This document shows positions 46,281 through 55,575 of a stretch of 64,000 nucleotides of DNA, in pieces. The DNA lies in the NCBI GenBank assembly GCA_029261155.1, contig JAJDBW010000090.1, positions 1 through 64,000 of the forward strand. The letters run 5' to 3'. Positions within the stretch are counted from its first letter, which is position 1; each line of letters begins with the position of its first letter. Position numbers and translations under genes: made by a program. The notes beneath the pieces are model-generated. The model was not told the DNA's origin. It saw nothing but the letters and a program-made list of their open reading frames with translations, and made no database searches. The stretch comes from Nitrospirota bacterium. GTDB lineage: Bacteria > Nitrospirota > Nitrospiria > SBBL01 > JAADHI01.

Positions 46281-46349
46281 TACCGCGCCCTCTTTCTAAA
46301 ATCTCTTAATGATACCTAGAGATCCAAGACGTTTATATTAATGCCATGA

Positions 46350-46616
46350 TTAAATTTGGTCTTTAAAATAAGTTAAATCTTTATTGCCCAGCAATAGTCC
46401 CGGAACGCTAATGTCCTCATCGATCTCTTTCCAGTGCAAACCCGTACCCCCTCCACTCATTTCATATTTTTCCCGCTGCTCTGGAGTGGCATTCATCAAA
46501 CGGGGGAAATACGCAAGTGGAATTGAAAGCTGCCTTCCATCTGTTAGACCCACCCACATGTTTTCGCTATCGAACCAAATCCTATTCGCAGACGCTTCAA
46601 ATGTTAAAGTGTTCAT
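46350..46616 (-). CDS. DUF2442 protein of a TA-like pair
   Basis: This 88-residue protein has the DUF2442 signature (WVGLTDGRQLSIPLAYFPRL, then GLHWKEIDEDISVPGLL). Proteins of this type commonly accompany DUF4160 partners and are viewed as antitoxin-like. It overlaps the upstream DUF4160 gene by 20 bp, showing a tight pair. No activity is established from sequence. Confidence 0.8.
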   Translation of the reverse strand: MNTLTFEASANRIWFDSENMWVGLTDGRQLSIPLAYFPRLMNATPEQREKYEMSGGGTGLHWKEIDEDISVPGLLLGNKDLTYFKDQI

Positions 46617-46842
46617 ACCACTTCTCCTTTATTAGGTCTTTGTTTTCTTCGATCTTATTTTTAAACTCGTTCAATTCCTTACTGGCAAATCCATAATTAT
46701 TGACCAAGGACACTGTGGGATTTACCCAAAACTTAGCCCGGTTGGGTCCTTTACGAACATGAATATGAATCTGTTCCCGAGGATGTCCCTCATTGGAGAA
46801 GAAGTGAAACCGACATCCTTTCCATTCAAAAACGATAGGCAT
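46597..46842 (-). CDS. DUF4160 protein of a TA-like pair
   Basis: This 81-residue protein has the DUF4160 pattern: MPIVFEWKGCRFHFFSNEGH, IHIHVRKG, AKFWVNP and a charged C-terminal helix. It is the first gene of a two-gene unit with DUF2442. It is probably the toxin-like partner, by analogy with similar pairs. It lies downstream of hicAB, at the edge of a region containing a methyltransferase fragment. Confidence 0.8.
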   Translation of the reverse strand: MPIVFEWKGCRFHFFSNEGHPREQIHIHVRKGPNRAKFWVNPTVSLVNNYGFASKELNEFKNKIEENKDLIKEKWYEHFNI

Positions 46843-46911
46843 GAATCGTGATTAAGCATCCCTATTAAAATACCTGCCTCTATACAATCTTCAGCAAAAG
46901 GTCTCTTATGC

Positions 46912-46935
46912 CTCCCCCTTTGAAAAAGGGGGGAT
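46912..46935. repeat. Small C/G-rich inverted repeat
   Basis: CCCCCTTT (46914-46921) pairs with AAAGGGGG (46925-46932) around GAA. Such CCTCCCCCTTTGAAAAAGGGGGG-like elements occur as dispersed intergenic repeats in many environmental genomes. There is only one copy in this window. Confidence 0.5.
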
Positions 46936-46981
46936 TACACTTACCAGGCTGAAAATCATTCAGAGGCAAGTAATAAAATAT

Positions 46982-47035
46982 ATTATCCCAACTTCGCCGC
47001 ACAATAGATCACTTTGTCAAAGAGACGTTTTAACA
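46982..47035 (-). pseudogene. 3' remnant of a SAM methyltransferase gene
   Basis: The minus strand encodes a short frame ending DKVIYCAAKLG and a stop. It matches the C-terminus of the intact methyltransferase at 47624-48400 (KVIYCAARRSE) in both protein and DNA. It is too short to be a gene and is best read as the tail of a lost homologue, with hicAB now lying between. Confidence 0.6.
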
Positions 47036-47107
47036 TAATACCTTACTTACAGAATATCCTCCCCATCTACCCTTAGACCTCGGCTGCATACAAACATAGG
47101 GGTGCCG

Positions 47108-47320
47108 TCACAACAGTTTCCTGAATTCCTTATTGGTGAATCCCGCGTCCCTTACAATATTTCCCATTGTGATCGCGTTTACCGGATTGTGTCGTGGAAC
47201 TGTAATAATGCGGCTCCCATCCGTCATCACGATATGCTTGCCTTGACGCGCAACCCAAAAACCCGCCTTTTCCAAGGCACGAACCGCTTTCAGATGATTA
47301 ACGCCTGGAAGCTTTGGCAC
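47108..47320 (-). CDS. hicA: HicA-type mRNA interferase toxin
   Basis: This 70-residue protein has the HicA double-stranded-RNA-binding-like fold: LPGVNHLKAVRALEKAGF, the catalytic His at 29 in RQGKHIVM, then ITVPRHNPV and TMGNIVRDAGFT. HicA cleaves mRNA until neutralised by HicB. The gene lies 2 bp after hicB. The order antitoxin-toxin is the reverse of the Escherichia coli hicAB order but common elsewhere. Confidence 0.9.
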   Translation of the reverse strand: MPKLPGVNHLKAVRALEKAGFWVARQGKHIVMTDGSRIITVPRHNPVNAITMGNIVRDAGFTNKEFRKLL

Positions 47321-47322
47321 AA

Positions 47323-47520
47323 CTATGCCCCGACTTCGACTTCACGCACCGTCTTATTTCGGCTCAGGTCCGCCACAACATCCAAATACTCCGAAATAGC
47401 GTTCGTGATATTGGCCAAGGCTTCTTCCTCGGTCGCGCCCTGGGAATGACAGCCCGGCAAGCCCGGCACTGAAACGGCAAATCCTTCCTCACTTCCATCC
47501 AAAACGACTCTGTATTTCAT
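47323..47520 (-). CDS. hicB: HicB-type antitoxin
   Basis: This 65-residue protein has the HicB partial RNase H-like fold: MKYRVVLDGSEEGFAVSVPGLPGCHSQGATEEEALANI. It is the short form with no visible DNA-binding domain. A GGAGG-type site precedes the ATG. It would bind and block the HicA toxin encoded just downstream. Confidence 0.9.
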   Translation of the reverse strand: MKYRVVLDGSEEGFAVSVPGLPGCHSQGATEEEALANITNAISEYLDVVADLSRNKTVREVEVGA

Positions 47521-47623
47521 TTTTTCCTCCCGATAACCGTCATTTTACATCAGAAAGACACTTCCGATCGTTGAAATTGAGTAACTATTCTTTAAATGAA
47601 TGAAACGCTTCCCTCCACGACTT

Positions 47624-48400
47624 CTATTCACTTCTTCTCGCCGCACAATAAATTACTTTGTGTTTCCGGTCGGCTTGGCCGAAGGGCAGCGCAACAGGCG
47701 GCGAATACGTGATCATCCCCGCTTCAATTTCAGGAGGCATAGGCACCAAGTTCCCAAATACTAACCTCTTCAAGAGTTTTTTTCCATTGGCCGTCTTGGG
47801 CATCAGTCCGGATTGGACCGCCAGTTTTTTAACCGGGCGAAGCAGTCTTTGGCGCAACGAGACTTCATTGACATCTGTGCTGCCGAAACATTCAACAGAA
47901 AATCCCTGCCCCGAAAAAAGTTTTTCGAATTCCATTACACCATAATAACGATAGCTGTGGGGGCTTGGATTGAAATCATAGAGATCTTTGTTTGCCGTTG
48001 CGATGAGAACCATGCCATCGTTGCGTAAGACGCGGCGGCATTCGGAGACAAACTGTTCTGCAGATGGAATGTAGTAAAGCGCCTCGAATAGAATGATGAC
48101 ATCAAAACACTCGTTCCGATAAGGCAGCTTTTCGGCATTGAAGCGAGTGAATGGCATTCGATCTTTATAATGACCTTTTGCAATAGTGAGAATCTCGGCG
48201 GAAAAATCACCGCCGTAGATCGATTTTGAAAGACTTTTTAGATATCCCAATCCCTGTCCTGTCCCGCAAGCCACTTCTAATACACCCTTGCCGACACAAT
48301 ATTTTCCAGCCCAATAATAGCGTTGACAGATCCTTTCTAACTGTTCTAGAGAAACCTCATCTCCTGAAGTTTCTGTTATTTGCAGAAAATCTATTGCCAT
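47624..48400 (-). CDS. Class I SAM-dependent methyltransferase
   Basis: This 258-residue protein has motif I VLEVACGTGQGLGYL, motif II-like YGGDFSAEIL and FDVIILFEALYYIPSAEQFVSECRRVL, as in Methyltransf_11 enzymes. It ends KVIYCAARRSE, a tail shared with the fragment at 46982. In this locus it would modify a sugar or lipid-linked intermediate. It is followed by hicBA after about 100 bp and preceded by another methyltransferase after 10 bp. Confidence 0.85.
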   Translation of the reverse strand: MAIDFLQITETSGDEVSLEQLERICQRYYWAGKYCVGKGVLEVACGTGQGLGYLKSLSKSIYGGDFSAEILTIAKGHYKDRMPFTRFNAEKLPYRNECFDVIILFEALYYIPSAEQFVSECRRVLRNDGMVLIATANKDLYDFNPSPHSYRYYGVMEFEKLFSGQGFSVECFGSTDVNEVSLRQRLLRPVKKLAVQSGLMPKTANGKKLLKRLVFGNLVPMPPEIEAGMITYSPPVALPFGQADRKHKVIYCAARRSE

Positions 48401-48410
48401 CAGATCCAGA

Positions 48411-49199
48411 CTATTTCGTGTTCAGCTTTTTGGGAAAAGATAGCACAAAAACCGCCATCCATGCCTGCCATTTAAGAATAGGAATCTTCAATAAAATTGA
48501 ATCGATTATTTCCAAACTTTTTTGCACTGGCGTAAAAATCGGCATGTTCCGAAAAGGGATTGCACCAATGGTGGCAAGGTGAAAGAATTTTGAAACTTCC
48601 ACGTGAGTGAAGTATTGTTTTGCTAACTCAATATCTTTCTTTCCTAGGATGTGGTCCACTTCCCATTCCGATCTCAAATGGGGTGTCATTTTTCTGTAAG
48701 AATGTATAAATATGTTATGCCGTAAGGCCTCAGTACAAATAACGCCTCCACTTTTATTGAGAATTCTGGCCAATTCCTTATATGCTTTACTCAAATCAAG
48801 ATGATGGAGTATGCCATTTACAACAGCAAAATCAAAGTAGTTGTCGTCAAATGTCGTCGCTTCGGCGTCCATCACATGAAAGGTCACTTTCTCGCCAACG
48901 CCTCTTTTCAGGGCTTGGCCTTTGGCATTTTCGATCGACACCGGTGAAATATCAATGCCATAGGCGTCAGCTCCCGCTTCCGCAAGCCATATCGCAAAAT
49001 CACCGTTTCCGCAGCAATAGTCCAACACTTTTTTGCCCGCACACCGCTTCGCCAGCCAATCTTTAACATAGCTTCTATTGCTGTGACTGATCGAGTAAAA
49101 TTTTTTATTTGAGTTATAGTGCGCATCATCTTGTAAATGCCCACGCAATTCGTCATGAAGTTCACGCTCTTCTACTTTTCTATCTTTAACCTGCTTCAT
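48411..49199 (-). CDS. Class I SAM-dependent methyltransferase
   Basis: This 262-residue protein has motif I KVLDYCCGNGDFAIWLAEAG, acidic strand 2 AYGIDISPVSIENA and motif IV-like YFDFAVVNGILHHLDL. It overlaps the glycosyltransferase upstream by 14 bp, so the two are coupled. The region is visibly more AT-rich than the flanks. A C-terminal hydrophobic stretch (about 225-250) may associate it with the membrane. Confidence 0.85.
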   Translation of the reverse strand: MKQVKDRKVEERELHDELRGHLQDDAHYNSNKKFYSISHSNRSYVKDWLAKRCAGKKVLDYCCGNGDFAIWLAEAGADAYGIDISPVSIENAKGQALKRGVGEKVTFHVMDAEATTFDDNYFDFAVVNGILHHLDLSKAYKELARILNKSGGVICTEALRHNIFIHSYRKMTPHLRSEWEVDHILGKKDIELAKQYFTHVEVSKFFHLATIGAIPFRNMPIFTPVQKSLEIIDSILLKIPILKWQAWMAVFVLSFPKKLNTK

Positions 49200-50244
49200 A
49201 TTTCCTCCTCAAACTAAAAGCTTTACTCCAGAACAAGGGGTTTACAGCTAATTTTAAAATTCCCCAGAATGAACCCAGACCGTAACCGATGTGGAGCATG
49301 CAAAAGGTTACTGGCATCATAAAGAAATATTTAATGTCTCTCTGATCCCAAGCGATTTTTACAGAGACAGTCAAACTCACAATTCCATAAGCGGTGATAA
49401 CTATCAAAAACAGCCAAAGAAATGGGGGCATCATGAATCCTAACAAAGCCGATGTTACCAATGTCATCACAAAAACTAACGGAACAAGATGCCGCCATGA
49501 TACGGGCACGATATCGCTATACATAAACGGCAATATTGCCCAGACGCCGTTACCCCAATTGTGTTTCCAAAATGACTTTATGTCAGACCTTGCGTAATAA
49601 TAACTGACAATATCTGGAACTAACAATATTTTTCCTCCAGCCTTTTTCAGTCGAAGATTAAACTCCATATCCTGTCCCCGGATAAGGGCTTCATTAAACA
49701 TACCGACCCTTCTAAAAACATCTTTCCTATAGCACCCTCCGAAAACTGTATCAACCCACTTGGGGTCTTTCGGATGAATTCTAAAATACGAGTTCCCAAC
49801 GCCAAAAAAATGGCTCAAGGTTAAAGCAATAGAGTGCGCCCGCAATCCTGCGGTCCGATTTATCGTATTCATGACTCCACCCACGTTATCGGCCCTATAT
49901 TCTTTAAGACATTCAACACAACGAGAGATATAATTTTCCCCTAGCTTTGCATGGGCGTCCATCCTCAAAATAACTTCTCCCTTGGCGCTTTTTATTCCCA
50001 AGTTAAGAGCAATAGGTGTATTTTTTTTGGGGTTGCTCACAAGTTTAATAAACCCATGATTTTTTATGTATTTTTCGACAATATCCCGTGTTCCATCTTC
50101 GCTCATTCCATCCACTACTAATACTTCAAGATAGCTCTTTGGATAGTCATTACAGATAATGGAATCGAGGCACATCGCTATGAAAGAGGCCTCATTTAGG
50201 CAAGGGATGATTATTGTTACAAGAGGTTTCTGATTTAGGCTCAT
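49186..50244 (-). CDS. Family 2 glycosyltransferase, ExoA-like
   Basis: This 352-residue protein has a GT2 catalytic domain (VTIIIPCLNEASFIAMCLDS, VLVVDGMSEDGTRDIV, DXD-like RMDAHAKL, FGGCYRKDVFRRVG). C-terminal membrane helices (about 255-325) follow, as in succinoglycan ExoA and similar transferases. It would add a sugar to the lipid-linked repeat unit at the inner membrane. It is 14 bp downstream of the other GT2 gene and overlaps the next methyltransferase gene. Confidence 0.9.
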   Translation of the reverse strand: MSLNQKPLVTIIIPCLNEASFIAMCLDSIICNDYPKSYLEVLVVDGMSEDGTRDIVEKYIKNHGFIKLVSNPKKNTPIALNLGIKSAKGEVILRMDAHAKLGENYISRCVECLKEYRADNVGGVMNTINRTAGLRAHSIALTLSHFFGVGNSYFRIHPKDPKWVDTVFGGCYRKDVFRRVGMFNEALIRGQDMEFNLRLKKAGGKILLVPDIVSYYYARSDIKSFWKHNWGNGVWAILPFMYSDIVPVSWRHLVPLVFVMTLVTSALLGFMMPPFLWLFLIVITAYGIVSLTVSVKIAWDQRDIKYFFMMPVTFCMLHIGYGLGSFWGILKLAVNPLFWSKAFSLRRKYEAG

Positions 50245-50258
50245 ACTTTGATATTTTA

Positions 50259-51425
50259 TTAGGCGAGTATGGCGTTAGATTGGAGTAACCTATTGGCGCA
50301 CTCTTCAATGTTATGGAAGTTCCCTCTAGCCCCCTTTAATATCCTAGCATTTCGAAGTGATTCCGCATTAACTAAAAATGGAGACGAACGAATTTTTTTT
50401 ATTATAGTCCATTTAATTCTTGACTGAATTTTCTGCTTTTCAACTAACAACCTTATTTTCTTTTTCCTGGTAGCCAAATGTGAGGAAAGTATTTCAAAAT
50501 AAGTATCAGTACTTCCACCGTTTATCTTAACTTTTATTAGGCGGTCAGCGATGGCACATAACATATTTTCCTCATTAACTTCTGGGCATGACTCCAAGTA
50601 AAATTCCCTTACTCTTTGTAAGCTTTCTCCGATACATGAGGTTGACGCAGGTATTCCTAAGTAACCGACTATATTATTGGTCTCAGAAAATTCACTAATG
50701 AACTTTTGAGAGCTTTCACCTAAATTTAAACTTGTTGTTGCTCCTATACTCAATGTGGTAACGCCATCAATGTACAATGCCTTATCAATGAGTAAATACT
50801 CATTGATATTTAACAATGTGCTTGCGGCCGAGGTGTAATCTGGGCAAGATGGAAGGAAGAAATTCTTTTGGACTTTCATGATATCTTCAATCGTTTTCCT
50901 ATGGATTAGGGAGTTTAAAGACTTTGGTATCATTGTGGAAATCCGTTCATCCATATCGTAAAGCTTCTTTAAACTATCGGAGCTTTTTAATCTATATGAT
51001 TTGGAGGTTACATTAGGAATGTACACTAAATTTCTTCTAGCTGGCTCTAACCAATCTGAGGCAAAATATGCACAGTGCTTCCAAACTACCACTTTTACTT
51101 TTTGTTCTTCCATTTCCGAAATAGCTATGGTTATACAGTTAGGAAGGAGGAAGGAATCATCAGTAAGATAAGTAATGTACTCTCCTGATGTCTTAGAAAG
51201 GGCATATTCCCAATTGTCCGGCATCGATAGGCTCTTCGTCGTTCGAAAATAAACTATTCTTTTGTCATCAAAAGAATCCACTACTTCCTGCGTATTATCA
51301 TTTGAATCATTATCACAAACCACGATTTCGATATTTGGATAAGTTTGCTGCACAGCACTTTTTAATGCAAAGCGCAAAAGGTGTGCCCTATTCCTAGTGG
51401 GAATAACAATAGATACTTTTTTCAT
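50259..51425 (-). CDS. Family 2 glycosyltransferase
   Basis: This 388-residue protein begins with the GT2 nucleotide-sugar site (KVSIVIPTRNRAHLLRFALK, IEIVVCDNDSNDNTQEVV) and a DXD-like TDDSF near 89-93. There are no C-terminal membrane helices; the second half is basic and poorly conserved. It would add one sugar to the repeat unit. Base composition is AT-rich like its neighbours. Confidence 0.85.
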   Translation of the reverse strand: MKKVSIVIPTRNRAHLLRFALKSAVQQTYPNIEIVVCDNDSNDNTQEVVDSFDDKRIVYFRTTKSLSMPDNWEYALSKTSGEYITYLTDDSFLLPNCITIAISEMEEQKVKVVVWKHCAYFASDWLEPARRNLVYIPNVTSKSYRLKSSDSLKKLYDMDERISTMIPKSLNSLIHRKTIEDIMKVQKNFFLPSCPDYTSAASTLLNINEYLLIDKALYIDGVTTLSIGATTSLNLGESSQKFISEFSETNNIVGYLGIPASTSCIGESLQRVREFYLESCPEVNEENMLCAIADRLIKVKINGGSTDTYFEILSSHLATRKKKIRLLVEKQKIQSRIKWTIIKKIRSSPFLVNAESLRNARILKGARGNFHNIEECANRLLQSNAILA

Positions 51426-51451
51426 GAACCCTCTCTTTCAGCGCATAAACA

Positions 51452-52888
51452 TCAATTGGATCCCATAAAAAGCGATGTTTCATAAGAGCCATCTTTTTGC
51501 CATCTGCGGTTTATTATTCCAAGTAAGATACCTATAGCCAAGACACTCGTTGACATAATCCCCAACACATTGCCATATATTATCCATATAGAACCCACTA
51601 GCATAATCAGATTAACCGATAATTTTGAAACTGTCTTAGGCCCCGATGAAAATAAAAGTAACTGAATCAGTTGAAATATAAACCCAATCAAAAAACCACC
51701 AATAATGACTCCAATCCATCCCCATTGCCTCCACAAATCCCCCACGAAAGTGACAGGCGCAGCAACGAATGGCCCACTCTCTAGACTTTCTACATAATCT
51801 ATACCTGGCAACATAGAGAATAAGCGTATATGATTCCCGTACAAAAAGCCGGCATCGTAATTAAAATTTTCAAATGCATAAGACGCCATCAAAGCAGGGG
51901 AATAGAATAACCGATAGTAGAAAACGTACCAACTATTGGAGAGTGCAAGGCCGAAGGAAAAGTCGGTTTGGTATTGGGAAACTGAAATGAATCCACCAAG
52001 CAATAGAGCCACAATAAGAATCGCCACTAACTTTCCTTTAAAAACGGAAACTATTGGTTTATTCCTTGCGAGCAGGTAAGACAATATTATCATTATAAAT
52101 AAAGAAATCGGTGTTGCTCTATCCAGAGTCAACGAACTAATCACCAATGCGAATAAAAAAATTACTATAAAGAGAAATTTCCATACTCCTTTATAGAGGT
52201 ATGACATAAAGTATGTATATGCCAAACAAAGGGGCAATATAAATCGTCTAAGAATTTCATAACAAAAGTGCACTAGCTTCGGTAAATCATTTTCAGAAAA
52301 TCGAAGGACTACTGAAGAAATGTCAGTCGGGTAAGCTTTGATTATCTCAAGTAGAGGCACATACTCAGAGTAATAAAAGTAAAGAAATAATATTGGTATT
52401 GAAGACAAAAGCATAAATATGTAGAGGGGCAATAGCTTCAAGTCACGAGGTGTTCGAGTAAGACCTCCATGGAAGGTTTTGTTTAAACCCATATTAGGGT
52501 GAAGGACCAAAAGATTAGCTAAAAACACTCCTATAGGAAATGTGATCAAAATACTTTGAATGGCCAGCAGATATGTAGCTCTTATAGGATGGTCCATATC
52601 AAAATATAATAATATCGATGGAAGAGCCAAAACCATAATATAAGTAACCATAAAGAAGGAGGGAATTGTAATGTACTTCAAACTTAGAGAATCCCCTAAC
52701 AAAGTTTTCTCAAGAATAAATAACATCACTACTGAACCGACTATAATTGCAGGGTATAGACCATCTTGTATTTGTGTGAGGATAAAAAAGGCGATCCCTG
52801 CTCCAGCGATTATAAGGGTAATGTTTTCAAGAGAGATCACTTTTTTTGATGTTATAAAGGATTTTATTTCAGGATATAGTTCTTCCAT
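51452..52888 (-). CDS. Wzy-like repeat-unit polymerase
   Basis: This 478-residue protein has about 11 hydrophobic helices, a large loop in the second half (about 310-370) and no soluble domain, the usual form of O-antigen or oligosaccharide polymerases. Sequence conservation in this family is low, so topology and the position next to Wzx carry the assignment. It starts directly after the Wzx stop. It would polymerise the repeat units on the periplasmic face of the inner membrane. Confidence 0.75.
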   Translation of the reverse strand: MEELYPEIKSFITSKKVISLENITLIIAGAGIAFFILTQIQDGLYPAIIVGSVVMLFILEKTLLGDSLSLKYITIPSFFMVTYIMVLALPSILLYFDMDHPIRATYLLAIQSILITFPIGVFLANLLVLHPNMGLNKTFHGGLTRTPRDLKLLPLYIFMLLSSIPILFLYFYYSEYVPLLEIIKAYPTDISSVVLRFSENDLPKLVHFCYEILRRFILPLCLAYTYFMSYLYKGVWKFLFIVIFLFALVISSLTLDRATPISLFIMIILSYLLARNKPIVSVFKGKLVAILIVALLLGGFISVSQYQTDFSFGLALSNSWYVFYYRLFYSPALMASYAFENFNYDAGFLYGNHIRLFSMLPGIDYVESLESGPFVAAPVTFVGDLWRQWGWIGVIIGGFLIGFIFQLIQLLLFSSGPKTVSKLSVNLIMLVGSIWIIYGNVLGIMSTSVLAIGILLGIINRRWQKDGSYETSLFMGSN

Positions 52889-54406
52889 TTATGCTGCTTC
52901 TACAGCACGCATCCATATGGTTTGTGCTAGGTTCTTCACTGTCACCTTTAGCTCTTTTCCCATCATCAAATACGCACTGAGGCCGTATATAGTAGATCCA
53001 ATTAAATAAGCTGTCAAAAAAGAAAGCAAAGAATCCTTTCCATAGAACTGAAGTATAGTCCAAGAAACACCATAAATTGAGCATGCTATGACAAAGATCC
53101 TTATGAAATGTTCATACCATTCTTTGGGCATTATTCTTAGACATTCCGTGCATATCCTTCGCACAGTATAAGCGTAGGCAAATAAATGGTAAACTACCCA
53201 GGAAAACGCAGCACCAACAAGCCCAAAAAAATAAATCAAAACTACAGTCACAGGAAGGACGATGAATAAAGCTAAAAAGTTAGATTTTGCCGAAATCTCT
53301 GGGTTTCCTGAAGCAAGAGAAAAAAAGTATGGCATCATCAGTGCGCCATGCATATAAAATCCCGTGCAAAGAAGTAGTACCGGCAGAAGTAATATCTTAG
53401 CTGTTTCATCATTGAAGATATAGGTGAAGAGCGGCATAGATAAAAAGAAAATAGCCGCGAACAAGGGTACTGTCCCTAAACAGACCAAATCGTGATATTT
53501 ACGGTATTGCATCATGATGTCGGCCCTATTTCTTCCTTTAAGTTTTTCGGAAAATGAAGGAAACACCGCCTGAGAAATGGCGTCAGCTAAAGCAGAAGCC
53601 CGTGAGGTAATACCATAGGCAAACCCATAAAAGCCTAATGTTCCTATTGACAAAAATCTGCTAAGGATCACCTTGTCAGCCTGCATATGGATCAAAGACA
53701 ATAAAGAGATATATGTGATATTCAAGGAGTAACGACTGTTACGTTTGATAACACTAGTTGAAATCTTCGGCACCATTGCTCTCCATGTGAAAAAAGAGCT
53801 GCAAACAACCAAATAGGCTATAACACCGAATCCAAAACACATTGAAAACCAATAAATAACAGATAGAATGCCACCCTCAAAACTAAGAATTACAATGATT
53901 CCAATTTGCTGAAGCCCTACCACTGCCAAATCAATAATGTTATTAAACTCCATACGCTGCAATCCTCGAAATAGGCTAGCATAAAATCTCTGAGGTAAAG
54001 CGAGCAGGGCAGCCATCCCTAAAGTTTGCATGATATGAGTTGCAGTTGACGTATTCAAAGTCTCCAGTTTCAGCCAATGGACAGCAAGTAACGGCGATCC
54101 AAAATAAATTATCACTACAAAAAACAAATACGCACTCCAATACAGGAATGATGCTGTCCTAATAAAATCAAAAATATACTCTTTTTCATCATGATAGTAT
54201 TTTGCTACTTCTCGAACCGTAGTCGAGCAAATGCCCATATCCATCACGGCGCATAGCGCTGAATTCATGGCAAGCGTGAAATAAATAATTCCCAGTACTT
54301 CCTCCCCCAACTGCTTGAAGACGTACTTGACCGCAACAAAACCAAGAACAAGTACTAGTCCCTGACCAATTATATTATAAAAAATATTCCTAGTAATTCT
54401 GGACAT
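52889..54406 (-). CDS. Wzx-type oligosaccharide flippase
   Basis: This 505-residue protein has about 12-14 membrane helices and the MATE-like N-terminus of polysaccharide flippases (NIIGQGLVLVLGFVAVKYVF, EEVLGIIYFTLAMNSALCAVMDMG). The central part AMVPKISTSVIKRNSRYSLN and SRFLSIGTLGFYGFAYGI fits the family. It would move undecaprenyl-linked repeat units across the inner membrane. It is strongly AT-rich. Confidence 0.88.
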   Translation of the reverse strand: MSRITRNIFYNIIGQGLVLVLGFVAVKYVFKQLGEEVLGIIYFTLAMNSALCAVMDMGICSTTVREVAKYYHDEKEYIFDFIRTASFLYWSAYLFFVVIIYFGSPLLAVHWLKLETLNTSTATHIMQTLGMAALLALPQRFYASLFRGLQRMEFNNIIDLAVVGLQQIGIIVILSFEGGILSVIYWFSMCFGFGVIAYLVVCSSFFTWRAMVPKISTSVIKRNSRYSLNITYISLLSLIHMQADKVILSRFLSIGTLGFYGFAYGITSRASALADAISQAVFPSFSEKLKGRNRADIMMQYRKYHDLVCLGTVPLFAAIFFLSMPLFTYIFNDETAKILLLPVLLLCTGFYMHGALMMPYFFSLASGNPEISAKSNFLALFIVLPVTVVLIYFFGLVGAAFSWVVYHLFAYAYTVRRICTECLRIMPKEWYEHFIRIFVIACSIYGVSWTILQFYGKDSLLSFLTAYLIGSTIYGLSAYLMMGKELKVTVKNLAQTIWMRAVEAA

Positions 54407-54432
54407 ATCCCTTGTCTAAGTTAATGAATTTA

Positions 54433-55575
54433 TTAGTAGCGTGGCTGGATCTTCATTAAGACATCCTTCAGAACTTTGCAAACGTATTTTACTTTTTCTT
54501 CGTTCATGTTTAGCCCTGACGGAAGATTAATCCCGTATGAGCTAACTTTGTAGCTAATTTTGTTGCGCAACTTTGCGCGATGTGCTTGCTCCATGTTTCC
54601 ATAGGCTGGCAGAGAACTTAAAGGATTAAAAAACGGGCGACAGTCTATGTTATTCATACTCATCATTTGAATGAATTGATTTTTATCGATACCCAATTCT
54701 GAATTTAGCATTAGAGTAACCATCCAATATGTGTTTAATGTGTCAGGCGACTCGTAATTCAATGATATATCTTCTATGCTGGCCAAATTCTTTCGATACC
54801 AAGAATATATTTGACGCTTGAGCGCTACCAATTCTTCGATTCGCTCGGTTTGCGCAAGACCTAAAGCCGCCTGCATACTACTCATCTTATATTTAAAAGC
54901 AACTTCTTTATTGAAAAACATTTTGTCGCCCGGCTCTCTTCCATGATCCCTTAAAAACAAACACCTTTTATATACTTCGCTATTATCTGTAACCAACATT
55001 CCACCTTCCCCTGTGGTGAGGGTCTTAGAACCATGAAAACTAAATACGCCGGCATCTCCAAAGCTACCAGCTTTACGGCCTTTATATTGAGAACCGATGG
55101 CTTCTGCAGCATCTTCGATAACAACAATTCCATGCTTTCTAGCAATTTCACATATTTCATCCATATTCGGCACATTCCCGTATAGATCTACTGGAATGAC
55201 AGCTTTTGTTTTTTTATTAATAGAAGCTAGGAATGATTGTTTCGATAAACACCAAGTCTTTTCATCAACATCGGCAAAAACTGGAATTGCGCCGACATAA
55301 GTAATTGGAGCAGCACTAGCGATCCAGGTAATGTCCGGGACGATTACCTCGTCACCAGGACCTATCCCAAGAGATAGAAGAGAGAGGTGAATTGCTGAGG
55401 TACAAGACGGAAGCGAAATGGCGTACCTAGTACCGATATATTTTGCAAAGGCATTTTCAAAGCGTTCATTGTAACTATTGGCATTTAAATACCATGCGTT
55501 CGTAACTGCATCGGTGACGTACTCGATTTCCTTTTGAGTAATCCAGGGGCCCGCTATGGGAATATGTTCCATCAT
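54433..55575 (-). CDS. DegT/DnrJ/EryC1 sugar aminotransferase
   Basis: This 380-residue protein has YAISLPSCTSAIHLSLLSLG, GDEVIVPDITWIASAAPI, VVIEDAAEAIGSQYKGRK and the PLP Lys in FSFHGSKTLTTGEGGML. It resembles 4-amino-4,6-dideoxy-sugar synthases (perosamine type). The ATG at 55575 overlaps the preceding stop by 4 bp. With the formyltransferase at 56296 it suggests an N-formylated 4-amino sugar. Confidence 0.92.
   Translation of the reverse strand: MMEHIPIAGPWITQKEIEYVTDAVTNAWYLNANSYNERFENAFAKYIGTRYAISLPSCTSAIHLSLLSLGIGPGDEVIVPDITWIASAAPITYVGAIPVFADVDEKTWCLSKQSFLASINKKTKAVIPVDLYGNVPNMDEICEIARKHGIVVIEDAAEAIGSQYKGRKAGSFGDAGVFSFHGSKTLTTGEGGMLVTDNSEVYKRCLFLRDHGREPGDKMFFNKEVAFKYKMSSMQAALGLAQTERIEELVALKRQIYSWYRKNLASIEDISLNYESPDTLNTYWMVTLMLNSELGIDKNQFIQMMSMNNIDCRPFFNPLSSLPAYGNMEQAHRAKLRNKISYKVSSYGINLPSGLNMNEEKVKYVCKVLKDVLMKIQPRY

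Noticed and set aside
46900-47100. Possible CRISPR or tandem repeat array near the GC-rich inverted repeat
   Set aside because: Only one hairpin copy is present and no regular repeat-spacer pattern is seen here or elsewhere in the window.
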